Positions 27,908 to 35,965 of a stretch of DNA of 64,000 bases are shown here, piece by piece. This stretch comes from Euzebyella marina (lineage in GTDB: Bacteria; Bacteroidota; Bacteroidia; Flavobacteriales; Flavobacteriaceae). Where the stretch lies: assembly GCF_014855515.1 (NCBI RefSeq), contig NZ_JACYFK010000004.1:1-64000 (forward strand). Direction: 5' to 3'. Position 1 is the first letter of the stretch. The number at the start of each line of letters is the position of its first letter. The notes beneath the pieces were generated by a model that was given only the letters and a program-made list of their open reading frames with translations, was not told the origin of the DNA and searched no databases. The position numbers and the translations under genes were made by a program.

Positions 27908-27980
27908 GACTTGGTAGCTCAGTTGGTAGAGCATCTCCCTTTTAAGGAGAGGGTCCTGGGTTCGAGCCCCAGCCAAGTCA
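27908..27980 (+). tRNA. tRNA-Lys (anticodon TTT)
   Basis: A 73-base cloverleaf. Acceptor GACTTGG pairs with CCAAGTC plus discriminator A, the D arm is GCTC..GAGC, and the anticodon stem TCTCC/GGAGA holds the loop CTTTTAA, so the anticodon is TTT. The T arm is CTGGG/CCCAG with TTCGAGC. No CCA is encoded. The 3' part from 27958 is also the left attachment core of the island, so the tRNA stays intact after integration. Confidence 0.97.
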
Positions 27981-27981
27981 C
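27958..27981 (+). repeat. attL core (24 bp, inside tRNA-Lys)
   Basis: Runs from the T arm of tRNA-Lys to one base past its 3' end and is identical to 39108-39131. The flanking bases differ on both sides of the repeat. Confidence 0.92.
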
Positions 27982-28004
27982 TTTTTGGGAAACCAAACTA
28001 AATC

Positions 28005-28038
28005 AAAATCCTGCAAAACGTCTGATTTGCAGGATTTT
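28005..28038 (+). terminator. island-supplied terminator for tRNA-Lys
   Basis: AAAATCCTGCAAA (28005-28017) pairs perfectly with TTTGCAGGATTTT (28026-28038). It lies 25 bases after the tRNA, inside the island, and replaces the native terminator now displaced to 39135. Confidence 0.75.
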
Positions 28039-28082
28039 GCATTTTTTAAGCCATCATTTATTTTGCTTTAAAATGGTTTAAA

Positions 28083-28124
28083 AAGTTCACAAATCGTCAA
28101 CATTGGGTTTTTAAATCGTCAACA
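28083..28124 (+). repeat. left arm-type integrase sites (candidate)
   Basis: The 12-mer AAATCGTCAACA occurs twice, at 28091-28102 and 28113-28124, 22 bases apart. The first copy is part of a 20-base match (28083-28102) repeated at the right end (39038-39057). Placement between att core and integrase, and recurrence at the other end, fit binding sites for the recombinase N-terminal arm domain. Confidence 0.65.
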
Positions 28125-28211
28125 TATTTTAACGACCCAACGCCCTGACGGTTAGCCTCTTACTGGTTGATTTGACTTTCGTAGAAAACAGTTTAACTAA
28201 AACCTAATTCT

Positions 28212-29465
28212 ATGAGATCGACTAGCACATTTTCCATTCTTTTTTGGCAGTACGCGCAACGGGCGGATGCCAATAATGAGGCAGGCCTTTACGTTCGAAT
28301 AAGCCTTAACGGTCAAAAGGCCAACATAAGCCTTAAAAAGAAGATTGATATCAACCGATGGGATTCCAAAAAACAGCGTGCAAAGGGTTCCAATACTTCC
28401 TCAAAATTGATCAACGAATATCTGGAAGAGGTCAAGACCGACCTATTCCAGCTTTATCGTGAGCTCAAGTCCAATGGAAGTTTCATTTCAGTGGAAAAGA
28501 TCAAATCCTGTTACTTGGGAGAAAACAAAAAGGCTTATTATTTAAGTGACGTCTTTAATTTTCACAATACGACCAATCGCGAAAAGCTTGCTTCAAAAAC
28601 CCTATGCCATTACAGGACAAATCAAAAATACATACTTGAATTTGTCCGCGAGCAGTTCGGCAAGAGCGACTATCCGTTATATGAATTGAACTACTCGTTT
28701 CTGCTTCAATTTGAAAGCTATTTGCGCACGTATCAGCCAAGAAAGCATTATCGAAAGCGCATTGCCAATAATGCCGTGATGAAGCACATCCAACGCTTTA
28801 GAAAACAAATCAAGCTGGCGATTGAATTGGAATGGATTCAAAATGACCCTTTCATAAGGTTCAAACCCAGTATGGAAAAAAGGCAGCGTGAGTTTTTAAA
28901 TCAGGACGAACTTCAGAAAATCATTCAGTTAAAACCCCATTGCGAAAGGCTCGATATAGTGAAAGACTTATTTCTTTTTAGTTGCCACACTGGAATTTCC
29001 TATGGAGATATCGTCAATCTTAAGGCAAGGAATATTGAAATAGGAATCGATGGAAACAAATGGATTTCAGCAAAGAGAAATAAAAACGGAAATCTATACG
29101 AACTACCTTTATTGGACATATCGCTAGAACTTATCAATAAATATCTTGGTCATCCCAAAACCAAGTTATTAAATACCCTTTTCCCCAGGATATCTAATCA
29201 AAAGCTCAACAGTTATCTAAAAGAGGTAGCGGACCTTTGCGGAATTAAAAAGAACCTGACCTTCCACATGGCCCGCCATACTTTTGCAACGACCGTTACA
29301 CTTTCCAATGGTGTTCCCATCGAAACAGTTTCGAAGATGTTGGGGCATACCAAATTGGCCACTACCCAAATCTATGCAAGGGTCCTCAAGAAGAAAATTA
29401 GTGAAGACATGCTCAAACTTCGAAACAAGCTCAGAAACGAAAAAGTAAAAGAAATTATAAAGTAA
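28212..29465 (+). CDS. tyrosine recombinase (integrase) of the Bacteroidota island type
   Basis: A 417-residue site-specific recombinase that would catalyse island integration and excision at tRNA-Lys. It has an N-terminal arm-binding domain (residues about 5-95, VRISLNGQKANISLKKKIDINRW), a SAM-like core-binding domain (about 110-205) and a catalytic domain. Catalytic residues seen are a lysine in SAKRNKNG (288-291), His352 and Arg355 (HMAR), His379 (GHT) and Tyr388. The first catalytic Arg is replaced by Ser263 (TGISYGD), as I recall for CTnDOT-type integrases. It starts 231 bases from attL. Confidence 0.93.
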   Translation: MRSTSTFSILFWQYAQRADANNEAGLYVRISLNGQKANISLKKKIDINRWDSKKQRAKGSNTSSKLINEYLEEVKTDLFQLYRELKSNGSFISVEKIKSCYLGENKKAYYLSDVFNFHNTTNREKLASKTLCHYRTNQKYILEFVREQFGKSDYPLYELNYSFLLQFESYLRTYQPRKHYRKRIANNAVMKHIQRFRKQIKLAIELEWIQNDPFIRFKPSMEKRQREFLNQDELQKIIQLKPHCERLDIVKDLFLFSCHTGISYGDIVNLKARNIEIGIDGNKWISAKRNKNGNLYELPLLDISLELINKYLGHPKTKLLNTLFPRISNQKLNSYLKEVADLCGIKKNLTFHMARHTFATTVTLSNGVPIETVSKMLGHTKLATTQIYARVLKKKISEDMLKLRNKLRNEKVKEIIK

Positions 29466-29875
29466 GCGAACGGAGCGCAGTGGAGAGCTGCAAGTCCCAA
29501 ATCTTACCTTTAAACTTTTGCACAGGGTTCCTATTCGGATTTTGTAGTGTTCGGAAAGATAAACGTCAGTTAAAATCCGGATAGGGTGCAACCTACATTC
29601 CCATTAGAAATGGTAGATATACATAATTACCATAGCAACTATCAAATTTCTTCGGTAAGTCTGATTAATATTTTTTAAAAAATCTCTTGTTAGCTAAATT
29701 CTATGTAAGCACATAGTAGAGGAACAAAAGTATATTACCCATGGAGATGCCCTTAGATTTGCGGAATACTTAATCAATTCGCTAGGCAAGTTATAAGCGT
29801 GTATCGATTAAGAGTGCAGTAACGGTTTTTATTTAACTTTAATTCTTGGGCGGTAATTGGATAGGATTTTACCTA
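29466..29875. other. gene-free stretch with inverted repeat and a possible gene scrap
   Basis: CCTATTCGGATTTT (29530-29543) and AAAATCCGGATAGG (29572-29585) form a 14-bp inverted repeat with one mismatch, extended by outer TGCAC/GGTGCA. A smaller hairpin CTATGT/ACATAG lies at 29701-29716. At 29698-29796 a start-less open frame ends ...HGDALRFAEYLINSLGKL, which reads like the C-terminal end of a lost protein. No complete gene is seen. Confidence 0.4.
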
Positions 29876-30352
29876 TCAATCTATATTATTAATTCTTTTT
29901 AGCTCTTGAACATCGGCTAAATCTTTGGGCCTTCCCGATTTAAGCTTACTGGTAATCAAATCGTCAATGTTGAGCACTTTCCATTTTAGATTTGGGCGCT
30001 CCTCCAACCACGCTTCTTCGGCAGCTTCGTAGGCTTGGTCGAAACTTTTGTTAACCGAAAAATTTGTAATCAGTTCAAGGTTAAGATCGACAGGAGAGAA
30101 TTTAATAGAAATATTTTGTTGACCTTTCTTCACTTCTAAGGGTAAATCTTCAATCTCATAGCCCATATCATTGAATACCTTTACCAGCCTTTTGAAATTG
30201 TCCTCATTTGGGTCTATCCAAAAATCAACATCCGCAGAGTGTCTTTGGTGGCCGTGAAAATTGACTGCCCCACCCCCTACCATGAGCATCCTAACCCCGT
30301 GCTTGTTGGTCATTTCCAAGAAAAGGTCAATATCATCTTTCCATTGTCTCAT
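29876..30352 (-). CDS. nucleotidyltransferase of the DNA polymerase beta superfamily (MNT/AbiEii-like)
   Basis: A 158-residue protein with the minimal nucleotidyltransferase signature: MVGGGAVNFHG (residues 24-34), then SADVDFWID with Asp41 and Asp43, and a third acid in PVDLNLEL (Asp89). It would transfer a nucleotide to an RNA or protein target. It overlaps the upstream 60-residue gene by 4 bases, a layout typical of toxin-antitoxin or abortive-infection pairs in islands. No HEPN partner is directly adjacent, but a HEPN protein lies 800 bases further on. The partner's role is inferred only from position. Confidence 0.78.
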   Translation of the reverse strand: MRQWKDDIDLFLEMTNKHGVRMLMVGGGAVNFHGHQRHSADVDFWIDPNEDNFKRLVKVFNDMGYEIEDLPLEVKKGQQNISIKFSPVDLNLELITNFSVNKSFDQAYEAAEEAWLEERPNLKWKVLNIDDLITSKLKSGRPKDLADVQELKRINNID

Positions 30353-30531
30353 TTTCCAGTGGTTATCTGGATAATGAAATTATCATGGCTCTCTTTGGCC
30401 TTCGTGGGAAACCTATGTATGTTCTGCATCAAATCCAAAAAACTGTAGACACGCTCTGTAGGGGACAGTGCCAAGAAATCCCTTTCCTGTTCCATATTGG
30501 CCTCATCTTTGGTACGAAATTGAACTTGCAT
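30349..30531 (-). CDS. small partner of the nucleotidyltransferase, unknown
   Basis: A 60-residue protein (MQVQFRTKDEANMEQERDF...). The central segment SPTERVYSFLDLMQNIHRFP looks helical and may hold the interaction surface. It overlaps the nucleotidyltransferase start by 4 bases (ATGA), so the two are translationally coupled. A shorter start at ATG 30495 is possible. I do not recognise a family; an antitoxin role is only inferred from size and coupling. Confidence 0.6.
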   Translation of the reverse strand: MQVQFRTKDEANMEQERDFLALSPTERVYSFLDLMQNIHRFPTKAKESHDNFIIQITTGK

Positions 30532-30620
30532 TTGCCTATATATTACCGCTCTATGATATAAAGATATTTCAAATTAACAAGGGCCTGTAAAGTATTGGAA
30601 TTATTGCAACCTAAAACAAT

Positions 30621-31028
30621 CTATTTGATTAGCTTTTCCAAATAGGCAACTTTGTCTTTTTCAGCTTGAAGAAGACGTTCATAAAGCTTCTTGTTTTCTT
30701 CATAAGCTTCTACCAATTTATCCAAAGGATTGAAAGTACAGTGGAAATTGTTTAATGGGCCATTGTTTACACTGTTGTCATGAAAATTGTTAATGTTATG
30801 GAAAATGGATTCCTCCGAAAAGTTTTCAATACCTTCTTTGGTGACTCCCAAAGCCTTGGCTATCTCTCCCAACTTCGAATCCTCCACCTTTTCGCTGTTC
30901 TCGATGTTGGATACCGCCTGTTGGCTGATGCCCAACTGTTCGGCCAAGGTTTCCTGTTTCATTCCCCTTAGCTCTCTAATCCTGCTGATCTTCCTTCCGA
31001 TATGGTTGTTCCTGGTCTTTGTCTCCAT
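30621..31028 (-). CDS. XRE-family helix-turn-helix regulator
   Basis: A 135-residue protein with a clear N-terminal HTH_3 domain (residues about 8-64: IGRKISRIRELRGMKQETLAEQLGISQQAVSNIENSE) and a Lys/Glu-rich coiled coil at the end (LVEAYEENKKLYERLLQAEKDKV), probably for oligomerisation. The start is set at ATG 31028, where the domain begins; a longer frame to 31103 lacks support. It is divergent from the HEPN gene, with 144 bases between, and could repress that gene or other island functions. Confidence 0.85.
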   Translation of the reverse strand: METKTRNNHIGRKISRIRELRGMKQETLAEQLGISQQAVSNIENSEKVEDSKLGEIAKALGVTKEGIENFSEESIFHNINNFHDNSVNNGPLNNFHCTFNPLDKLVEAYEENKKLYERLLQAEKDKVAYLEKLIK

Positions 31029-31172
31029 ATACCAAATATAGGGTGTTTCCCACAATAATCCGATTGTAAAATACAAATCGCTTCCGATAAAATACAACCG
31101 CACTTGGTGGGCTACACGGAAACATGGACTTAATATGGGATTTAAATCTATAACCCCTTAATTGACAATGCC

Positions 31173-32159
31173 ATGCAATACTATAAGAACATACCGGAAA
31201 TCTATACAGAAAAGGAGGAACTCTCCAGGCTCATAGATAGCATACTGAACGTGATCACCATCGATGCCGTCTTTCTCTCCAAGGAACAAAGGGAAGGTAA
31301 TTTAACGTACCACATCCTCACCTTCATTGCAGATGTCGATAACGACCCCATTCCCCATGAAGTCCTTTCTTGGTTGGCCAAACAGGGCAAGAGCCATCCA
31401 AACCTTCGGATACGCATCTATACAGAGGAACAGTCGGAGATGGCCCTTTCCCGTGGCTCCCTCTATTTTTTGGAGCATTGCTGCCTTGGCCATACCGTCT
31501 TTGTGCGTTCCGAGGGCGGCAACCTATTGGACTATCCAGAGATGAACCTAGGGAATATCCTTAAAAGGGCGATCCGCTACCGGGCTTCCGAAATGGAGAA
31601 GGTGGGAACCTTTGCCCATACGGCGGATATCCTTATCAGGGAAGGAAACCATGCCATCGCCACCTTCAACATGCACCAGGCCTTTGAACTGGGGTTCCGT
31701 TTCTTGGAGCGTATGTGCATGGGGAAGGCTAGGGTGACCCATAGCATCATCAGCCACATCAACTACTGCCAAAGGTACTTCCCTACACTACGGCCCTTCC
31801 CCAAGACCATGGATATGGAGAACAACGAACTTTTGTTGATATTGGAGCATTCCTATAGCGTGGCCCGATACGGGAACGAATTCGAGATTGACAGGGCCCA
31901 AATAATTTCCATCCAAAGGGAACTGAGAATTTTCATCCGGAGTATGGAAGCCATATTCAACAGGCACTATGAAAATTGCAGAATACGTATCGAAGGTGAT
32001 GAAACCGGATTGCCTCAAAAAAAGCAAAATGATAAATGTTCACAGGGAAATTTAATCGAGGCATCGATTAGGCAACGGTTAAGGGAAATAGAAATTGAAC
32101 ATCTGAGGTTCATAGAAAAGGTGCAAGAACTAAAGGACCTGCAAACAAATGGTCAGTAG
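31173..32159 (+). CDS. HEPN-domain protein with degenerate N-terminal domain
   Basis: A 328-residue protein. The C-terminal part, residues about 150-265, reads as a HEPN helical bundle (IREGNHAIATFNMHQAFELGFRFLERM, SIISHINYCQRYFP, HSYSVARYGNEFEI), the type often next to or fused with nucleotidyltransferases. The N-terminal part resembles a nucleotidyltransferase-like fold (AVFLSKEQREGNLTYHILTFIADVD) but lacks the G-S and D-x-D active-site motif, so it would be inactive. No convincing R-x4-H RNase motif was found. GC content and codon use are higher than in the neighbours, suggesting a separate origin. Confidence 0.7.
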   Translation: MQYYKNIPEIYTEKEELSRLIDSILNVITIDAVFLSKEQREGNLTYHILTFIADVDNDPIPHEVLSWLAKQGKSHPNLRIRIYTEEQSEMALSRGSLYFLEHCCLGHTVFVRSEGGNLLDYPEMNLGNILKRAIRYRASEMEKVGTFAHTADILIREGNHAIATFNMHQAFELGFRFLERMCMGKARVTHSIISHINYCQRYFPTLRPFPKTMDMENNELLLILEHSYSVARYGNEFEIDRAQIISIQRELRIFIRSMEAIFNRHYENCRIRIEGDETGLPQKKQNDKCSQGNLIEASIRQRLREIEIEHLRFIEKVQELKDLQTNGQ

Positions 32160-32883
32160 AATTGATTTGAGCACCAATAAAAAGAAATTGATAAGGAACT
32201 ATCGATGGGTGTTCAAAAATGAACTACTCTACTATCTAAAACCTTAAAAGACCATTTTTCCATTAAAAGTTCCTCACAAAACAAGGCCTGATAGCCTTTT
32301 TCCATTAAAAAACTTTGTGCCGATATTCTCCAACAAGCCTCCAAACCCCTTGTTGCAAGGGGTTTACAATGAGATGGACTATCACTAGCACGCGCCAGCG
32401 TGCTATCCTCTTGCTTTTCCTTCTTCTTTTACAAAGTAAAATTCAAATGAAAAGCCATTTACGATAGTTAGAAATTAAAATTCAAAATTGACGGATGGTT
32501 CAACACTTTTTATAAAATCGGAACAATTTTTTTTATAAACACATACCACTTTGCTTTATCATCACTTATACTAAAAATCATTCCGAAAACGTATATATCC
32601 TAATGTTACCAGTCGGCTATATATATAAATTTTCAAAACTAAAATGGTATCAATTCACGTGTTGCACGTAAAATAATTTTACCAATGAAAATAAAAACCT
32701 TCAAAGATTAAGTAGAAGACTTAAAAATTTAAAAATATTAGACAATTGGAACTATAATCTAGTTAGTCATTTAATACTTCTCATGTACTTATTCTCTATT
32801 TTATAATGTATATTGAATAGCCTATTTGGTTATTTTTTAAAATTTTTCATTTCATGGATACACCTCTTTTCTAATTTAATACG
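32160..32883. other. gene-free stretch with tandem hairpins
   Basis: No reading frame of note. It contains the two strong hairpins described separately at 32343-32404, followed by a pyrimidine-rich run to about 32431. The rest is AT-rich sequence without recognised sites. Confidence 0.5.
32343..32404. repeat. two tandem perfect hairpins
   Basis: AAACCCCTTG/CAAGGGGTTT (32343-32352 with 32356-32365, loop TTG) and AGCACGC/GCGTGCT (32387-32393 with 32398-32404, loop GCCA). Then comes a long pyrimidine tract (TCCTCTTGCTTTTCC...). The second hairpin plus tract could be a terminator; the pair could also be a remnant transfer or replication origin. Confidence 0.5.
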
Positions 32884-33048
32884 ATGTCCCCCAATAGAGA
32901 TAACAACAACCCTAGACTTTGGTTGTTTAGCACAAGGTTTGGAAGGTGGATATTAGCTATATTTTTTATACTTTATTTTATGCTAACACTTCTAGATTAT
33001 TTTGGGATTTTGAAATCCATATTCCAGTGGTTAATTGATGTCTTTTAA
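32884..33048 (+). CDS. small single-helix membrane protein, unknown
   Basis: A 54-residue frame, MSPNRDNNNPRLWLFSTRFG followed by a hydrophobic segment (WILAIFFILYFMLTLLDYFG, residues about 22-41) and a short amphipathic end. The N-terminal Asn/Arg run should stay in the cytoplasm. It is isolated in an otherwise gene-free island stretch. Similar tiny membrane proteins occur as toxins or as regulators, but nothing ties this one to either. Confidence 0.45.
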   Translation: MSPNRDNNNPRLWLFSTRFGRWILAIFFILYFMLTLLDYFGILKSIFQWLIDVF

Positions 33049-33645
33049 TATTAATATAGCCAGAGCCCATTGGCATTCATAAATGTTGTCAATTACATTC
33101 TATAAATATTTTATTTGAAAGCAATTTAAATGGAGGATTACCTACAGGACCTGTAACCCTCTCCCGAAATGAGCTATTCTAGTAAAAGAATTTACTAAAA
33201 GGGATAATAAAAAAGACCCTTTAAAACGACACAAATATCAGATTGGTTAAACAATAATTGGAACTATTAGATTCTTCAACCATAGTAATCTAAGCCTTCG
33301 TGAGCATAACAATTCTTGTAGCTTTACCGTAGCTAACTTTCAGGTTTAAGCAAAAAAAAATGAGATTTTATGGGGATTACATGCTTGAAGAATTAGAATA
33401 AGAAAATTTTACATGTGTAAAAACCTGAAGGTCAGTTTCAATCATAATTAAAATTACCAAGTTATAATTAGATTAAACTAACTTAAATCAAATTTAATAT
33501 CGTACCTTACTAGAATAGTTAGCTTTCCATTAATTTATTCAATTTATTTTAAGTGCTCGGGAAAAAATGATATCCTTTGGATTGACAATAGATATAAGTT
33601 CAAAATCGTTTTCCAAGAAATTTTACAACCCATTAAATAGATAAA
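33049..33645. other. gene-free AT-rich stretch
   Basis: No frame above about 15 codons. Small palindromes exist (TACAGGACCTGTA at 33143-33155; AAAGGG/CCCTTT around 33198-33222) but nothing I can assign. Confidence 0.4.
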
Positions 33646-33882
33646 ATGCTGAAAAACAGAAAATTGCATGATGTCATGGAAACGATACTAATTAATGCAC
33701 GTATTCCATTAACGGCGCTTGAAATAGCAACTCGCATTAATTCAAATAAACTTTATTTGCGCAAAGATGGTACTCAAGTATCGAGTAATCAAGTAAACTC
33801 TAGAGCGATTAGTTATTCCCGACTTTTTACCATAAATGAAGACTGGATCTCTCTTGTTCATTGGAACTCAAAAAAGAACTAA
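33646..33882 (+). CDS. small HARE/winged-helix-like protein
   Basis: A 78-residue protein that reads as one helix-turn-helix domain: METILINARIPLTALEIATRIN, then a wing (LYLRKDGTQVSSNQVNSRAIS) and SRLFTINEDWISL. This resembles the HARE-HTH domain found in restriction and chromatin proteins, and short stand-alone versions in Bacteroidota islands. It probably binds DNA. The next gene follows after 63 bases. Confidence 0.6.
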   Translation: MLKNRKLHDVMETILINARIPLTALEIATRINSNKLYLRKDGTQVSSNQVNSRAISYSRLFTINEDWISLVHWNSKKN

Positions 33883-33945
33883 ATCATTTAAAACTTTTTG
33901 TATTTCATTCTCATTTTTTAATTACACACCCCAATTTAATTTCTT

Positions 33946-34125
33946 ATGGATATTATAAATCGCGATGAAATTATAAAACAATTTGATTTGGAAAGTTTGC
34001 TTTTGGATAAAGTACATCGGCTAGCCAATGGAATGATTAAACTACACGGTTATTCTAAGGAAATTGCAATGATAAATGCGCTAATTATGGCCAAGGCGAT
34101 GGTTAAAATCGAGCAAGTGCAGTAA
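33946..34125 (+). CDS. small helical protein, unknown
   Basis: A 59-residue frame, MDIINRDEIIKQFDLESLLLDKVHRL... ending AMVKIEQVQ, predicted nearly all helical and without cysteines or a signal. It sits between two other small island genes on the same strand. No family recognised. Confidence 0.5.
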   Translation: MDIINRDEIIKQFDLESLLLDKVHRLANGMIKLHGYSKEIAMINALIMAKAMVKIEQVQ

Positions 34126-34277
34126 TTCTTCTATACTTTTTCGTGAAGTAAATAAATTCTCAATTGAGATCTAGAATATCCTAACTTCACAGAATCCTTT
34201 AGCATTTTCTTTTCTGCTTTCCGAATGCTTAAGCCCAAATCGAAAACAGGTAATCTAGTTGATTAAATACTTTGTTT

Positions 34278-34595
34278 ATGGTCTACGTGGTTAGGGCAAT
34301 CTATAAAGAAAATTCTATAACAACTCTTGTTAGAAACTCTAGAGATATAGATGCCGATATAATTTTCAGATTGTTAGGAGCTGAAAGATTTTTTGAGAGT
34401 GAGAAAGATAATGTAAATGAAATGCTTGTTGAGCGAAGTGTTCTCGAGGAAGCTCTTTCGTTAATGGAGAATTACCGGCACTATAAGGAAACGGATTTTT
34501 TGGAAACTTGCATCGAATATTTTATTCGGTTACCCATATCGGCGAAAATTAGTCTCGTCTTCGTTAAAAGAGGGTCCTTTAATGGTAGTCTCTAA
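34278..34595 (+). CDS. unknown island protein, 105 residues
   Basis: A protein starting at ATG 34278 (MVYVVRAIYKENSITTLVRN). It is mixed alpha/beta with an acidic centre (FFESEKDNVNEMLVERSVLEEAL). No signal, no membrane helix, no motif that I know. The TTG at 34272 is the alternative start. It is followed after 53 bases by the NYN gene. Confidence 0.5.
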   Translation: MVYVVRAIYKENSITTLVRNSRDIDADIIFRLLGAERFFESEKDNVNEMLVERSVLEEALSLMENYRHYKETDFLETCIEYFIRLPISAKISLVFVKRGSFNGSL

Positions 34596-34648
34596 TCCCT
34601 CCTAATAATATTTACAAAACATAAATTATAAAAATTCCAATTAGTAAA

Positions 34649-35407
34649 ATGAAAGAAAGGAAATTAGCCGTATTGATAGACGCGGACAACGTGCCTTATG
34701 GAAATATAAGGGAAATGCTCGATGAGATTGCAAAATACGGGAACCCCATAATCAAAAGAATTTATGCAGACTGGACCAATAAAGGTGTTTCGGGATGGAA
34801 AAAAGTACTTTTGGAAAACGCTATCACTCCAATTCAGCAATACAGTTATACCAAGGGTAAAAATTCTACAGATAGTGCATTAATCATCGATGCAATGGAT
34901 TTATTATATTCCGAAAAGGTTGATGGTTTTTGTATTGTTTCTAGTGATAGCGACTTTACCAGGCTTGCAACACGACTTAGAGAAGCGGCCATGTATGTCA
35001 TTGGTATTGGTGAAAAAAAGACACCGAAGCCATTTATAACAGCTTGTGATAAATTTGTTTATATAGAAATTCTTAAGCGGGATAATATTCTACCTGACAC
35101 ATTAATGAAGGAAGAAATAAAAACCAAAAATAAACCAAAAGATGAAGCAGTTGGACGAATCGACCAAGATCTGACTAATTTGCTCAAGGAGAGTATCGAA
35201 GAAGTTTCAGATGACAGCGGTTGGGTGTTTTTAGGGGTTTTGGGCAATCATATCATAAAAAAAAGAAAGGATTTCGATCCAAGAAATTATGGTTTTTCCA
35301 AACTATACCCCCTCATCAAGCAAACAGATATTTTTGATATCGAAATTAGAAAAACCGGTGATAACCAAAACGGCCATATTTATATAAAAAATCGAATAAG
35401 CGGTTAA
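34649..35407 (+). CDS. NYN-domain putative ribonuclease with LOTUS/OST-HTH domain
   Basis: A 252-residue protein. Residues 1-140 form a NYN (PIN-like) nuclease with the acid set Asp11/Asp13 (LIDADN), Asp75 (STDSALIID), Asp81 and Asp100/Asp102 (VSSDSDF), complete for metal-dependent RNA cleavage. Residues about 165-250 resemble an OST-HTH/LOTUS RNA-binding domain (DSGWVFLGVLGNHIIKKRKDFDPRNYGFSKLYPLI). NYN-LOTUS proteins are widespread in bacteria, usually called DUF88 or LabA-like, with roles in RNA decay or defence. Which role applies here is not visible. Confidence 0.82.
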   Translation: MKERKLAVLIDADNVPYGNIREMLDEIAKYGNPIIKRIYADWTNKGVSGWKKVLLENAITPIQQYSYTKGKNSTDSALIIDAMDLLYSEKVDGFCIVSSDSDFTRLATRLREAAMYVIGIGEKKTPKPFITACDKFVYIEILKRDNILPDTLMKEEIKTKNKPKDEAVGRIDQDLTNLLKESIEEVSDDSGWVFLGVLGNHIIKKRKDFDPRNYGFSKLYPLIKQTDIFDIEIRKTGDNQNGHIYIKNRISG

Positions 35408-35770
35408 ATTACTCCTAAAACATAAATTTAGCTTCTCCCTCTTTTTTATTTCAATAAAAAAATTTCAGACTTAACCACAAAATACTTAAATAAGTCACTA
35501 AAACCTGAATAGTCTCATTTTAAATTCATTCCTTTACCAAACACGGTTCGGATGTTTGAATACAATCCTTAAATAAAAAAAGAAAGCTCTCTAATTTTTC
35601 CAATTCACTTTCCCGGAGTCGCTTTTTAGTTATTTTTTGCTTGAATCTTAAGCCAAATCCATACTTAAACGAAGTGCAATAATCCACAGATTATTTCATC
35701 TCGTCATTTAAAATTTCAATGCAAGATATGTTTTGCAATGGACTTATTTATACAAGACTAATTTCAGATT
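35408..35770. other. gene-free stretch ahead of the bS21 paralogue
   Basis: AT-rich with no frame of note. A small inverted repeat TGCAA/TTGCA (35720-35724 and 35733-35737) lies 34 bases before the bS21 start. No consensus TTG-N19-TAnnTTTG promoter and no Shine-Dalgarno sequence are seen, so the gene may use a non-standard promoter. Confidence 0.4.
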
Positions 35771-35965
35771 ATGCTAATTATTAGAATTATTCCCGGAGAA
35801 AACATAGATAGGGCGTTAAAACGCTATCGTTATAAGGTAAAGAGTACCAAGCAAAATAGAAACTTGAAGCAAAACCAAGAGTTTACCAAAAAATCGCAAA
35901 AGAAAAGATTGGAATTGGCGAAGGCCATTTATCAAAACGAATATCATAAAAATAAAGAAGAATAA
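35771..35965 (+). CDS. second ribosomal protein bS21, island-borne
   Basis: A 64-residue bS21: MLIIRIIPGENIDRALKRYR, then FTKKSQKKRLELAKAIYQNE. Housekeeping flavobacterial bS21 reads very similarly (MLII, GENIDRALKRYK, FTKPS), but this copy has an Asn/Lys-rich middle. bS21 sits next to the 16S 3' end, where in Flavobacterium bS21 with bS18 and bS6 hides the anti-Shine-Dalgarno sequence. Tyr54, which I recall as part of that contact, is kept. Ribosomes with this copy could initiate differently. It lies 92 bases before the sigma gene. Confidence 0.85.
   Translation: MLIIRIIPGENIDRALKRYRYKVKSTKQNRNLKQNQEFTKKSQKKRLELAKAIYQNEYHKNKEE

Noticed and set aside
29530-29585. Integron attC-like site after the integrase
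   Set aside because: The inverted repeat lacks the attC core sites and no cassette structure follows.
29217-29591. Reverse-strand frame of 124 codons at the integrase 3' end
   Set aside because: It covers the catalytic HMAR-Tyr region of the integrase on the other strand and shows no protein features.
31202-32027. Several overlapping reverse and alternative frames within the HEPN gene
   Set aside because: They are shadows caused by the higher GC content and codon bias; no family features.
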